Source of the DNA: Calvatia gigantea
Lineage: Eukaryota; Basidiomycota; Agaricomycetes; Agaricales; Lycoperdaceae
Direction of reading: 5' to 3'
Assembly: GCA_025093985.1 (NCBI GenBank)
Contig: JACAAK010000008.1
Location: 620,001-684,000 of the forward strand
DNA length: 64,000 bases
Below are positions 1 to 13,106 of this stretch, piece after piece. Numbering within the stretch: the first letter of the stretch is position 1; each line of letters opens with the position of its first letter. Below the pieces are notes generated by a model that had not been told where the DNA came from, did not search any database, and was given only the letters and a program-made list of their open reading frames with translations. The position numbers and the translations under genes are program-made.

Positions 1-345
1 TGGTCCAGGGACCATGGAGAAGGAACTGTAACGTCAGACCGTCGTCCCATTCAGTTCTAAGTGACCTCGTGTTTCTTGGTCTATTTATATCGTATCGATG
101 CGCTCACCTAGCTATGAACAAGGTACTTACACAGTCGTAAACCGTCATTATCCCACAGAAGTAACAAAGATTGTTTGGGACCTACGGGAGAGTTTCCAAA
201 CGACTCTTTTCGGCGCCATACAAGGCCTAAGTAAACCAAGTTCAATACATCTTTTCGACCTGGACTTGCGTGCACCTGTTGGCTGCTCCGCCTCTGGGAA
301 GTCTGGAAAGTCCGAGTCACGTCAACATGGCGGTGCGATCGAGTC
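1..345. repeat. Dispersed repeat, copy 1
   Basis: This stretch matches the segment at about 2786-3515 in two blocks. Bases 1-130 resemble 2786-2906, sharing the CCAGGGACC start, a CTATTTATATCG box and GAACAAG. Bases 150-345 resemble 3315-3515, sharing GGGAAGTCTGGAAAGTC and CAACATGGCG. It has no convincing reading frame. The second copy abuts a truncated Crinkler-like gene, so this may be the flank of a further lost copy, or an old terminal repeat. Divergence is high, roughly a quarter of positions by eye. Confidence 0.55.
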
Positions 346-2785
346 TTCTAGTAAGTCTGATACAACGCAACTTCTATTTCAACACGTGTAGTGTTTTTCT
401 GGCCCCTATGGCGACAGCGGTGTACAGCATAGATAGCGTCAGTGACTCCGATTGGTCATGAAATTAACCCTGTCGGCGGCCAACACACCGTGCATTTTGA
501 CGTCAATCACTCACAGCCAATGGACGGGAAGATTGACCTCAAAGGTGTCGTGCGTAATCTGCACCGCTCAACGACTTTTCGCTTAGTTGGGTCTTAAGCT
601 CAAGGCAAGAGGAAGAGCAGCGGAGTATACTGTGTATAACAAGGATACAAGATCGAATCGAAAATCATGAAGAACAATAAACAAGGTTGCCATGCGACAT
701 ATTGAGGCGACGACAAAAATAGATTGATTCCTTTCTATTCATCACCCTGTATATTTCGATTCGCCGGCCGCTCATGGCCACAAGTTGTGCCAGGGAGTGC
801 GATGGGGAAACACAACTTGAGCCTGCTTGAGTGTTTGGGTGTCAACCTTGGTTGCCATTCCCCGAGAAAATTTAATATTGGTAGGGACGTTCAACGTTCA
901 GGCCTCAGGACGTGTTAACTTCAATTCCTGCGGCGCTAATTGATGGCCCGGGACCACGGGCCGACGTATTGCTGCAAGTAAACAAGAAATTGTGATACCC
1001 AACGCTTGGGCAGCAATACACTGCATCGGCCAGTCGATGTGACACAAGTACCAAAATCATATTGACGTCACGTCTCAAGATCTCACCACCCGACGACGAC
1101 CCTAGAGGCAGGGATTCCTCACTTTAATCTCCGCGACCTATCCTGAGTAGAAGTGGTGATCCCCGAGCTCGAGCGTGTTGGCCCCCGACCTAATGATGTA
1201 TCAAGTAGATTTTTTTTTCGTACGGGTCTCCTTGTTGAAGGGTCTCACTAAAGAAGTGGTAATCGTACCCGTTTAAAATGTGTTCATACAATTGACTATC
1301 ATGAAAAGTCCAAGACAGAGACATCGTAAGAAGCCTTCATAAATCGCGGTCGTCCACCTGCCAGGCAGAACAGCGACGCGTCCTCCCATCCCTTTAGAAC
1401 ACCACCTGTGATACCGGGGTATGGCCGCCGGTGATATATCCAATGGGACTGATCAGCTGAAAATAAATTAATACACGGGAAATAGGTCTGATCACTTCTT
1501 GGCGCAGTGAGTATCACGATTTTGGTTTCCGTGTACTAGATACTTAAAGTGTATCCAACGTCGCCCGCGGTTGCCTTCTTTAGGCCTTAGTTCTTGTCGC
1601 GAACTTTGACCACACTCACATGCACCCAGGTTGTACGAAGCTAAGGACTTCGTCTACCTTATCCGTGACCGTCCCAATGTCGAGGGTCAAATTTATGCTG
1701 CACAGAGTGGTAAGTCCTGCAGCGCGCGTATACTGGTATAAACCCAATCTGCTACAAGGTATCAAAATAGTTAAACAAGCTGACTGGCAAGTTTATAATT
1801 TATTCCCCAAGAGACAGAGGGAGATCTGAGGGAGATAACTTGTGCACGAATAAACACAAGATTAAACTATGTCTAAGGTAATGCCCCCGTCATCTAGTTG
1901 TCGGCATCCGTGTCAATATGTGAGGCAGCAGGAGCGGCCCACGGCTAGGCTCAGTCTATTTCACCCAACCACGAACCAAATTTGCTGTACAAAGATTAGT
2001 CTGCCGCTGGTTCAATGAGCAGTAGAAACCACAAACCAAGTGAATGAAGACCTCCTCTTCCGTTCCTCCCCTCCCTACGTTGCGTCCTATTCTCCTCAAT
2101 ATTATTGGTGATCCTATTGGTGGTACCTGGGGGCGGTTGGCTAGCTTGAGGAAGACCACTCATTACCCCGGCTAACGCCGCTTGGGTAACTATGCTCCTC
2201 TGTCAATGGTGACCCTTAATGCAATGACTATTTGTGCTTACAAATGTCATGCGCAGTTGGAGTCTGTTGACTCTGAGTATAGTGCCGATTTTCCGACCAG
2301 CCCGTTCTGTCTCCAGAAGTCCCCACCCCCGACGCAGCGCAGCCGGAGAAGTTGGTAGCATTGCGTACCCCCTTTTGGTCGATAAACGTCGCGCCGTGGA
2401 TGTTAAAGTCATGAGCATTCTCGAAAAAACGCATTGTAGAATAAGGGTGAGGATAGACTGGGGATTGTTCTCGGCGTTGGGCGTTGAAGTTGTTTTCTTG
2501 GGACAAGCTTAGATACAATATATACACAAGTCTGAACCACCCCAGCTTCCGTTTTGATCAAACCTTTCTCAACAATCGCATAGCAAATGTACATAATACC
2601 ACTGCCCTCAAGACGTGCATAGCCTGGGTGTATAGATTTCTGCTATGGTTCCACCGTTCATGTGGGAGTGTGCCGATGGAAACCCCCGCGCTCGGGGATG
2701 TAAGGGACCGAAAGTTGCAGTGTGAGAAAAATAGTTCAATGTTGCCGTTCAGATACGTGTGCGCTGTGTGCTCATGAGCAACGGA
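346..2785. other. Gene-poor stretch, nothing recognised
   Basis: Only short overlapping reading frames occur here (under about 100 codons), with no recognisable protein motif, no convincing intron pattern and no RNA gene seen. It is best regarded as decayed repeat or intergenic DNA within the repeat island. Confidence 0.5.
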
Positions 2786-3515
2786 AACAATTAGGCCAGG
2801 GACCCTCTGTGGGGAATTTTAACGTCAGGCCTTCATCTCATTCAGTTCGAGTTGCCTCGTGTCTGCTGATCTATTTATATCGCGTTGATGTGTTGGACGC
2901 ATGAACAAGATAAACGGCCCGATACTGGTGTCTGTGGCAAAAATACTAAATAATAAAATAAAAATAAAATAAAATTCGAGGAAAGGAGAGAACACTCCTC
3001 AAAAGTCTCAGTGGGATCAGGACTGGTCCTCATGGGGCTGAACTGGTAAGAAATAATGCTATGGTGCTGCTTTATTGTCATGATTATTATGAAAATCCTA
3101 TATTTTAATGATTTTTGAGCCATCAGATAACTACCCGGATATTCGCTTAGATCACAAACCACTCGGATACCCGCTTAGATCATTGATGTTGATGCCATCC
3201 AATGAGATAATCAGCATGCGTGTGAGGGTGTGAACAGTGAATTTTCGACACTGATACACCCTTGGGACTTCAGAGCACAGCTTCTTAGGCTAAATACTGT
3301 ATTTCTTAACTACCGTACAATGTCTCCACCCTACAAATAGAACAAAGTTTGCCCAAGACCTATAGCAGAACTTCCACACGACCCTTTCTGGGCCATCCGA
3401 GTCTTGAGCAAACCAAGTGAAATATCTTCTTTCGGTCGATGCAGACTTGCGTGTATGAAGATCCTTTGGTTGCTCTGCTTGGGAAGTCTGGAAAGTCATC
3501 TCAACATGGCGATCG
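2786..3515. repeat. Dispersed repeat, copy 2, with about 380 bp extra
   Basis: This is homologous to bases 1-345, but the two blocks are separated by about 400 bases (2907-3310) where copy 1 has only about 20. The extra segment contains an A-rich simple stretch (about 2938-2978) and two imperfect copies of CGGATAYYCGCTTAGATCA (3133-3176). It may be a small insertion, or the matching part may be lost in copy 1. No target duplication is obvious. Confidence 0.5.
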
Positions 3516-3544
3516 TGTCATAATCAAGTTGACCGTATTGGATC

Positions 3545-4985
3545 TACATCACTCCCCAGAAGACCCTGGGGGGAGATACTGTTACATTGCGGAAGGCTGG
3601 CACATCGTATCCCAAATTTCGTGTGCCAAGTCCACAAGCATATTGAAGGCGTGCTCCGTTATCACCTCCAGACGGGATTCATGGCGTTTTGTGCCAGGTA
3701 AAAGAAGGAGAATTCGTGATGAAGTTGAAGCGTAATCGGAATTGTCGGTGTCGGTGAGATGATATATGACCTTATAAAGGGGAGTCGGCGACCATTCTAA
3801 ACGTCTGACTGCTCCTTCTACGTAGGTTCCCCGGGTGGGAAGGCGAGGGACAAGTGCCCCCCAAGCCGACGGCCCATAGTGGACATAAAAATCCAGGACA
3901 TCTTCTAAACTGACATGATTCAGCTGGCAATGTGAGCTATGTGCGCGGAGAATCAGGGACAAAGAAGAAAACACGAGAAAACTGGCGTACACAAACTCCA
4001 ACTCTTGAAGCAACAGGGGTCTGATGATGTAGTGCTGGGTCCAAAGACAAGTCTTCATTTCCCACCCGGACCTCGCTGCATCAGGAGAGGCTGCCTGTAT
4101 GAGGAAGCGATAGATTTCAATAATCGATATCATAGGATCGGCCATGTATCTGTTTGAATCAACGAGGCTCCATGTCGAAAATGGTAGTGCATCTGCTACC
4201 TCGAAAGGTTGTAATTCGGGGGCAACCTTGACCATGGCGATACATGGAAGATGTAGAAGTAACCCGGTCCGCGCTGGTATACACCGTCTCATGGACTGCG
4301 AGGCGTCGGACCAGGTAATACCAGAGCGAGGCAGTCTTTCCTGCAATCCGGGAAGTCAGGGGCGCCGAAAAAACAATGATCCGCTGAAGAGTAACTTTCC
4401 AATTCCTGGATGTCCCGTTATGATCAGAGCAAACGATATATCCTGACTGGCGAGATGTGGATCAGGCGCGTACAAAATTTCAAGTGTCTCTAATGTATTC
4501 AAGTCTCAGTTGGCACATCAATTTGCCTTAAGTAGGTACCCACCACCCAGCGTAGATGTAGAAAATTCGTCGGGGGTGTCCAACATTCTCATCGAGGCAT
4601 CTCTTTTACGGATAGATCTCAGCGTGGCGTCGTCGTAAAGCTGTAGGGCATCTTCGTAGGCTCGCACGTACTCTGGACGTACGACGATTTGCTCTATCTG
4701 CGTGTCGGGGACGCTAATGCGGAGGACTGGGTAACCGTCATTCTCATCAAACATTTTATCCGGCTCATGCCAAGCAGACTTCCAGATTCGGTACACTGAA
4801 TGTTCTTCCCCAAGTTGCCAGACAAGATCCGGAATTTTTTTTGCGAGGTCCTCGATAGTCTTGCTGAGTGGTGTGGTTGAATGCATCATATGAAGTAGGC
4901 CTGTGACCGCCTCCACAAAGGATTGTGGGGCTGTCTCATGTATCTACCGATCCTCTTCTCGCAGTCACGGGTAACCTATGATATG
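3545..4985 (-). pseudogene. Crinkler/RHS-like NTPase gene fragment, copy A
   Basis: This copy reads on the minus strand. At the N-terminal side (4518-4916) is a region with VVRPEYVRAYEDAL, a phrase typical of mushroom Crinkler/RHS proteins. A P-loop-like IAGKTASLWYYLVRRL follows at about 4270-4360. Then come a Walker-B-like block WSLVDSN, the phrase FLIQAASPDAAR and an acidic/aromatic region ending near DLAHEIWDT. The C-terminal nuclease-like part present in copy B is missing. Frame changes between blocks, for example before the aromatic YFYIFH stretch near 4240, suggest decay, though some could be introns. In this family a P-loop ATPase is fused to a restriction-like nuclease domain, as in Crinkler effectors and trypanosome RHS proteins. 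The family assignment is by motif recall. Confidence 0.6.
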
Positions 4986-5272
4986 GTCATTACGATGCCG
5001 AATCTCTATTTCAACAGATGGGACGAAAAAGAGGTGGACGAGTGAAGGTGGATGAGCGAGTTCTTACGGAAAGGATAAGGGCCGCTAGGCTGATGCGCTG
5101 AGGACCAGATCTCGACCGGATTAGTAAACGGACTTTATTTGCACATGCATAGAACTAAGGCCCAACCATAAGCGCAGTGGGACTTGGGTGTCCCACCACA
5201 TCAAAATAGCTGAGAAATTCGATTGCTCAGCAGTACAAAAACTCACTACACCTACAACGCTCCTTCAACAAT

Positions 5273-6674
5273 TCATTCCATCTGGTCTGACTCCTCTTCT
5301 GCTCCTACTGTGTTAGTCAGGCAACGCGATAAAACGGACAATCTTAACTTACCATGTTCGGGCTGTTGGGGAGTGCGCGGGAACTCCTCCAATTCGAGAT
5401 GGAAAAATTTGGCAACGTCTCGCTCGGCACCATCTTTGCACGCGAAACGCAGTTCGTCATTCAAACTAACTCCCACCAAGAGAATAGTGGGCGGATCGTT
5501 AGAGTCCTTTGCACGCAGGCTTTTCAGCCATTGAAGACCCGAACGACGGACTGGATGTTTGACCGAAACAGTGATTTGGAAAGCCAGAATAGTGTTTGAG
5601 CTGAGACTGTAGACAAAGGAGTAGATAGTGGTCTGTCTCTTTGAGATAAGGTCTATAATAGACATAGTCCCGTAAGACAGGTGGTTCCCGGCCATATTGC
5701 ATCTGTATAATTTCGTTGCTGCCATCAGGAGAGGCTGAAGGGTCCACCGTAGACTGGATGCGGAAAGTGGTTGTGCTGGTAGGAAGGATTAATTGATGAG
5801 GATGGTCGGTGTCGCGGACACTCCAAGTCTTAGTATTCCTGAATTCTAATAGTCGCGTCAGGAGATAAACATGTCCAGCCGCCAACGCAGGGTGCACGTA
5901 GCTCTCAACAAAACTGCCAGCAATACCCTGGGCTAATTCGGGCCCAGATACTAGGATGTTATAGAAGGCTCGGGCATTATTCCCCCACCGTTTGCGCGCC
6001 CAGTCCACGAGCTTGCCTTCGACGTACTCCGTTATCACCTCCACATGGGATACATGGCGCTCCCGGCCCGGTGAAAGAAGGAAAATTTTTGATGATATTG
6101 AAGGATGGTGATCAGCGACGTCATTGAGATTCTCTATGATGACGGTAAGCAGGGTGGGCGAGTCTCCCAGTTGCCTGAATGCTTGGTTCAGGTCGGCTTC
6201 CCAGGTCAGGCGGCGACGAAAGAGTGCCCCCCAAGTCGACGATCCATACTGGGCGTAAAATTCCCGGACAGCTTCTAAATTGACACTAACCCGCTGGCAA
6301 TGTGCGCTGTGTGCACGGATAATTAAGGTTACGAAAAAAACGCGAGAAAACCAGCGTACGCAAACTCTAGCTCTTGAAGCGACATGGGACTCATGATGTA
6401 TGGCTGGCTCAGAAAATCGGACTTCACTTCCCACCTGGACTTTGCTGCATTAGGAGAGGCTGCCTGGATGAGGAAGCGATCTATTCTAGTGATCAGTGGC
6501 GTAGGGTCTGTCATGAATTTGTTTGAATCGACGAGGCACCATGTGGAGAACGATAGTGCATTCGCCACCTGGAAAGGTTTTAATGTGGGGGGAACGGTGG
6601 TAACCTCGGCGACACCACGGTCGTGGAAGATGTAGAAATAATCCGCTTGGTCTTGGTACACGGCCACGGATTCA
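5273..6674 (-). pseudogene. Crinkler/RHS-like gene fragment, copy B (C-terminal part)
   Basis: This copy starts just after the point where the P-loop should be, with ADYFYIFHDRGVAEV. It continues through the Walker-B-like WCLVDSN, FLIQAASPNAAK and the middle domain (LEAVREFYAQYGSSTWGAL). It ends in a C-terminal block, AFQITVSVKHPVRRSGLQWL, that resembles the restriction-like nuclease end of Crinkler/RHS proteins. The coding blocks are long but in different frames, so introns or small indels separate them. The N-terminal region and P-loop are absent here. They occur 8.5 kb away in copy C, which is truncated at almost exactly the complementary point. B and C may therefore be halves of one interrupted gene. 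Confidence 0.6.
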
Positions 6675-7099
6675 GATGAAGAAAACCCTCAGAAATGATG
6701 ACGAAGATGACCTTGAGTATGGTTCCTGGGAAAATCCTAGGGTGAACCCAGAAATATCTTGCATCCAGCAATCCTGGTTTAACCCTACGGCAGCTCTCAA
6801 GTTGATCTTAGGTCGGAAAGTCCCACGTTACGTTGAACCCCAAATGGCAATAGGTTATGACAAGTCACCAATTCTGGAATGCGGCCTCTGTCTTATCGAT
6901 TGTACGGCTGCGAAGATCGATAATGAGGCAAATACTTTGCTTGTACAACCATTACGCTGCATTCCGTGAATAATTCGCACTTCCAGTAGTTTGCTTATCA
7001 TGTTTCATGCCTCAGCATTAGAAAGCCCAGTTGGAATGACTGCTATGTTGAGGGATAGGTGTAAGTGGCTTACCAGCGTAGCCATTGAAACCGTCGATG
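6675..7099. other. Non-coding edge of putative 8.5 kb element
   Basis: This lies between the broken end of Crinkler copy B and the transposase-like gene. One 97-codon plus-strand frame (6676-6969) has no recognisable motif and is probably chance. If the 8.5 kb insertion model is right, the left terminus of the element should lie near 6662-6680. No clear terminal inverted repeat could be seen by eye. Confidence 0.35.
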
Positions 7100-10000
7100 A
7101 ACCAGGGACCAATATCTAGGTTGGAAAGTTGAAGTACGGGACAACAGGCTTTCATTCTTCTGCACAGCATGTAGTGTCACATTTCTCGACCTCAGCAAAG
7201 CAGAGCGACACGAGAAGACACAAAAACATAAACAGACCATTCGCTATTCCATTCCCGGGTCTACGAGAATCCAATCCCCCCCTATTCTCCCAGTGCCAGA
7301 TCCAAACATTGAGGAACCTCTACTCGAAGTTCTTCGGCAGATAGGAAGTGAGGCATCTACACCGAGGCGAAACCAAAATCTGCAAGACCACGGCACCGAC
7401 TGGTTGAACCTCCATGGCGAGCCTGGCCCTCATGACTTCAACTACCAATTCCCACAACTTGAAGGGAACATGGCGTCTTGGTTGGTGACACCATTAAATA
7501 ATGCTCAGCCTGGATTTAATGAGATGGATTGGGAACCAACAAATACTGTCAACGACTTTGGTGACTGGAATCCATTGGATATCCGGAACAACTCCCCATG
7601 GTCTGCATCTGAACAAGGGTATAATCAACAAGGTGCACTCCATCCTAGCAAGCAAAAACTCTTGCTCAATAGATTGCATAGTTACCTCACTCGAAGGTGC
7701 TGCTTGGATTCGAAGTCATGGCAGTTTACCAAGCGACCATTCTTCCGATCCCTGGTATCCATGGCCAGACAAAATTGTAAGCTCAACATATTATGGGTTT
7801 GAAGTCCCCTATAATTTTTTCAGTCTTGTATACTTGATATTCTTCGCCACCTACCCCGCTCACTATTCTCAGATGCACAAATGGAAGCTATCCTGTGGTC
7901 AATGTCAACTTCCGGTGTTGATGGGACCCCGTCAGTTGACCAGCTAAAGACCGTAGACCACCATCTACAGCGATTGTGTGGTATTGAGACCCGGAGATAC
8001 GAAGGGCGACAGGGACACATTTATTACACCAATAGCCTTCATGACATCATCGCACAGGTGTGTCTTGTCTTTATGGTGAGTTGGGTGGGTTAATGAAACC
8101 ATACGACTGGAACTGCAGGAAAAAGCAAATCCACTAATTGGTCCCTACATACGGCACTATGCAGAAGATGCCGGAAACCAGCTTGGAGAGTGCTGGCAGG
8201 CTAAAAAATGGCTTGACGAGCTTGACCCTTCGTTGACCACACCAATGATCCATATTGGCGGTACCGATTATTACAACCTGGAGCCAGCGAAACTCCTGAA
8301 TGGTGAGGTGGTTGTCCCTGAGCATTGGTTTACCCGGAAGGTCAATGGCAATGATGACTTTTTCGCGCGAGCATGGAGGACACAAGTCGTCATGTCTGAA
8401 GGCACCCATGGATACCTCATTCTCATGTACAGTCCAATTGAGGTGCCCGCTACTCATTTTCTCCTCGCATTTCCGAAACTTGTAGAATCATTTGAACTTG
8501 ACAGAACCCCAGACCCTCGCCGAATTCTTGGTGTGTTCCGCCAACTTTTCAGGTTTTCGTTATTTTCAGATACAATAAACACTATAGGTATAATCCCCGC
8601 ACATGGTGCTGAGGTCTGTCCATGGATTCTCACTATCCATTGAAGGGTAACCATTATCGAGGACTTGCGAAAGGACAGCGAGTCCTTTCATACATGCTCT
8701 GGGTGTATTGTGACGATACATCTGGAAATCTCTCGAAGAAATGGAATAAACACAACTCGTATTTGATATCGAGTGCAGGACTTCCCCGAAGCATGGTGCA
8801 TCGAGAAAGTAATATCCATTTTCTTGCTACATCAAATATTGCGCCACCTCTGGAGATGTTAGATGGGATTGTGGCTCAAATCGAGTAAGTTCAACCCACC
8901 ACACATAATCTATCTATTGTATGCTAATATTATAAGCATAGAGATGGTCAATGAAACGGTGTTTGGGCTTGGGATGCAGGCTCACAGGAATTAGTCCTCC
9001 TAATTCCTGTGATACTTGCTTTGCTTGGTGATAATCCAATGCAGAGTGAACTTGCTTGCCATATTGGCCTGAAAGGCAAATTTTTCTGTCGGAGTTGTTG
9101 GGTTAAAGGTATTGACATTCTTGATTCCAGACAGTCCATACCACAGGTATACCAGAGTGCTGAAAGTGGATTTACGCAGAGCGACTGGGAGTCAGTCAAT
9201 TCAGAGGTCACCACAGCAAAAAAGGGTCGTAGGAAGGAGACAATGCAGGAGTTAGTTGAAAGAGTCAAACGTTGTCTTCAAGTGAGCATTCAATTACTCC
9301 CTTGTCACAATTCTCTTTAATACCATATAGAATAACCCTATATGCTCCAAGCGGGAGTCATTGGAGCACCTCTGTTCAATGTTTGACTCTATTCTTATGG
9401 GTGGTAGCAAGAACAAGCATAACGCACACAAGACAAATGCTGGGTTGAAGGATAACATGCTTGAGTACTTTTCTCAGAAATATTCCTGCTGAAGTCTTCA
9501 CGGGAGAACTCTCAAGCTGAAAGGGTCTCTCAAATACAGAATGAAATCGGTGGTGATGCGTTATCTTACCCATATAGTGCTGTCTGGAAGATCAATGGCA
9601 TGTTAATCAGTAAAACTCTCTCGTAAATTATCTAATTTACAGCCAGGCCTTGATCCTCACCAAGATACGCCAGTCAAGATTTTACATGTTGTACTTCTTG
9701 GGTTTGTGAAGTACTTTTGGAGGGATGCTGTGATGATACAATTGAAATGGGCTGAAGATAAGGAGCTTCTTGCAAATTGACTTAGCTCAATTGACACATT
9801 GGGTCTTGATATTCCCCCCCTTGCCGGCAAAACTCTCATTCAATATGCTGGGTCATTAATGGGAAGGGACTTTCAAGCAATCGCTCAGATTGCACCATTT
9901 GTTCTTTATGACCTTGTCCCACCCAAATGCTACAAGGCCTGGGTTGCCCTCTCAAGTTTAATTCCCTTGATCTGGCAACCAACGATTGCCAACGTTGAGT

Positions 10001-11452
10001 GCCACCTTGTGAGTTGCAGATTAACACTCCTATCTGGTATAAAGTTAATGATATGGCTATCTAGAATGTTCTGAACACTTCAATCGACTACTTCCTTTCC
10101 TGTGTTGCATCATGGTCAGCACGTTGGTTCAACAAATCCAAGTTTCATATTTTCTGTCATATTGTGGATCACATAAGATGCTTTGGACCAGCCATCTTGT
10201 TCGCCACTGAAGGATTTGAATCATATAATGCTGTTATTCGAGAGCATTGTGTCCACTCTAATTGACAGGCACCCTTCCGGGACACAACACTTGGAATGGC
10301 TCACACTAATCACATATGGCATCTTTTATCTGGTGGATACTTTGTTCCCTAGGCTAGTCCAATAGAGTCAAGTGAAAAACATCATCGTATGGCCCAGGAT
10401 CCTCAGGCTTGGAACTGGACTGGTTCCACTGTACTTTCCCTTTCCATATCTGGCAAACATCGCAATATTCTTGAAAAGTTCTTGGGTCTAGATGATGATA
10501 AGCATGTCCTGAACCCTGGTACATGTGGAAACCTTGCTCACAAAGGCACATTGAACTGGTCTCAAACACTCTTATCCCATTGTTCTTCCCTGCATCCCAA
10601 GCACCAGTTTCACTCTTACAAGTCAATCACTGCACTGAGTGGCGACTCCTGCTTTGTCCGGTCTCATGTCCTCTTTCGTAGCACTCCAACCCCACACGTC
10701 AGGGTTGGTCGACTGGTTGAGATCCTCCGGGTTGACCACCCATTGCCGTATGATGCTGAATATCAAGCCAACTATATCCTTATTAAGGGATATGATTATT
10801 CTGGGGTATTGTTGGAGCATGGCCTTCCACAGCTATGCGCAGGACAAGACATGCTCTTCAGCCAAGCTGATATAGAGGTACGACTCTGACCAGTCAAGCA
10901 GCGCCCCACTAACATGAAAGCATAGATTATCTGCCTCGTAAATGTACAACACAATTGCGCGGCACATTCCTGCAAGGTTGTTGGAAGTATACCAATAAGG
11001 GAGGAAAGGGAGATCTCAAAATATTCAACCCGGAGCACCATCTCATACAATCAGCCACAAGACCTGGTGCTAAACATTTTCCAGATGTGAAACTCAGTCT
11101 ATTTATTCCCACTCAGACCCCCTGTTCCGGCTTGTAACCGCAAACTTGCCATCCAGGAAGGAGCTGCACGTGCAATTGGAGGTGTGTGGCTTCAGCGAGT
11201 GATGGCTCCAAATTTGGCAATTCGCCAGCAACACCAAACACAAATTTCTGTTCAACTTCCACGACCACCATCCATATTCACAAACATGCACCCACGGCCA
11301 ACAAACATCTCAACGCAGGAATGCTGACAACTCATCTGCTGGAGATTGGTTTGCCTAAATGCCCGGAATTTTACACGCCACTCCTACTCGGTCCTCATGG
11401 CAGTGAACAATGGATGGTTTTTCCTGGAGGATCTCAAATGAAAAAGGTTTAG
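7100..11452 (+). CDS. Zinc-finger transposase-like protein, multicopy Agaricomycete family
   Basis: This is a multi-exon gene. Near the N-terminus (about 7165) is one C2H2 finger with spacing C-x2-C-x12-H-x5-H. Downstream blocks include WYPWPDKI, ILRHLPRSLFSDAQMEAI, YCDDTSGNLSKKWNKHNS, FLATSNIAPPLEMLDG, LLGDNPMQSELACHIG, FFCRSCWVKG, HVVLLGFVKYFWRD and, near the end, VNVQHNC. I recall these phrases as a set from long multicopy proteins of mushroom genomes that behave like mobile-element proteins. I cannot place the family firmly in a named superfamily; a CACTA/Plavaka relation is possible. Introns of about 50-70 nt join blocks in frame, for example at DKI/SCILDIL. Two in-frame TGA codons (8952 and 9778) sit where arginine would be expected, so this copy is probably inactive. 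Confidence 0.6.
8952..8954 (+). other. In-frame TGA in transposase-like gene
   Basis: The reading is DGQ-stop-NGVWAWDA with conserved residues on both sides and no frame change, so the stop most likely replaces a CGA arginine codon. A second such TGA lies at 9778-9780 before LSSIDTLGLDIPPL. Confidence 0.55.
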
Positions 11453-13106
11453 ATACTGGACAGAGATAAAAGGGCATCTAACTGGCAGTGACTTGTGTGT
11501 GGCTCTCTAATCTCTACTATTTCTTCTTGGTTTAATGTCTCATAACTCCCTCCCTCGTTGTGGCTCCCCGTTGGGTCGTTCCCTTCCTGTCTGGTCTTCC
11601 GGCAGTGGCCTGGGACGCACTCCTACTACCTCAGAATCATATTGTCATTTCTCACATACTCCTGTACTGACCTGCTATGCACCATCAGCGCATACGCTGC
11701 AAACACCACTCCCTGATGAACAGCCACACTCACCTCATCCTGTTCGTCCTGGCCAGAACGGCCTTGAGACTGGGCATATTGGTGTTACCCCACATTCGCA
11801 TCAGCCTCTGCCTCCCCATTTGACGCTAAAGAGGCAGAAATAGAATAACTAAATGTGATATGGATGTACGGCTTAAATTAAGCTGACAGGATAGATTTTT
11901 AAAGATTTCTGCACAAGGCAAGTTTGTGGGGAGGCAATCTGACAATATGAGGGACAATTCCACAAAATAACGCGAAACACGACGTGTAGAGAACACCAGA
12001 ATAACTAGCTACCTTCACTAAGAAGAGTAAAGCCAAGTTACACTTGTAAAAAGCGCAACTTGCGTCCCTTATCTAAGAAGTTAACAAGACACAGAACCTC
12101 AGGTACTCCCTAAGATTCACCCTTATCAAGTCAACGACCAGAAGCGCACTGTCCTACACTTGTGATACTCCAAGTACCAGGGTGTAGCAATGCAATACGC
12201 TCTTAATCTAAGCTCACTTCGTAAGTAAGCCAAGGTCTTCTTCTTAGATTACAAAGGTCTCAACCTTAGCTCAAGTCACTTAATCCAGTTAATCTCGAAA
12301 GAACTTATTACTTTGCTTCGCTCAGGCACAATAGATCGCTTTTCACTGTGCTCTGAAGGCTGGGCAATGGCTAGTAGGTTCCTTGCCATGTCTGACACCT
12401 CAGAGGGGGTTTATATATTATTTGGGTGCTCATTATGACAAGACAATGATTACACAACTAGGAACATATTATCAAGCAAGGTACAAACCAGTAGATTAGA
12501 TCGCACGCCAAGAGAGCTGCAACCTGTTAGATTAGTGAAACATTGGAAATACAGAAGGATTCCAGGTATCCGTTTGTTCCGGGCTGTGTTTTAGCCCATT
12601 TTCTGGGTCTGCATTCTTCTCTAAATATGTAGAACATCTAAGATTTCGGACGTCATGTGAACTGTTCTCCTACGCGTCCCTAGGGATTGTATACGAACAC
12701 GTTCATACACATCATTAGTGCTGAGCGATGTTCATTAATTTAGCGACAGTGGCATTTTCTTGTGAACACGCCGATCATCCTTTTAGATTAAGTGCATTGG
12801 ACTTATTTCCCAAGTCAAGGCTCATTGGAGGGGTCCTGTAGCTCTGTATAGACGCATTGGAATGGTTTTACTGCCTGGTCCAGCCGGAATCATGACTGGT
12901 CATATGGTACACTGTTAGAATTGCTTTTTGTTAAGCACAGTGGTCATCCTGTAGCCGCCACTATCCGTCATCAATGGTCATAGTGTTCTACAGTGATTGA
13001 GTACTCTTTTATTATACTGTTGGGCTCTTAGATTAGGTCATACTACTACAGGAAGGTTCGATGCAATCATTAGATTAGGCTTGTATGCCTTAGATTAGCG
13101 ATTTTC
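11453..13106. other. Inter-gene region of the element, with Pro/Ser-rich frame and TTAGATTAG repeats
   Basis: A Pro/Ser/His-rich frame at 11535-11843 could be the final exon of the preceding transposase-like gene or chance. From about 11,850 to 13,106 there is no coding signal. The notable content is a cluster of TAGATTA-containing motifs, described separately. The following gene starts at 13,107. Confidence 0.45.
12201..13098. repeat. Cluster of TTAGATTAG-type 9-mers
   Basis: Eight copies of a TAGATTA core occur in 900 bp: one inverted at about 12203-12212, and direct copies at 12244, 12492, 12527, 12783, 13028, 13070 and 13090. Four are exactly TTAGATTAG (12527, 13028, 13070, 13090). A given 7-mer is expected about 0.1 times in this length counting both strands. 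The last three lie within 80 bases of the next gene's start codon. They could be binding sites for an element-encoded zinc-finger protein, or promoter elements. Confidence 0.55.
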
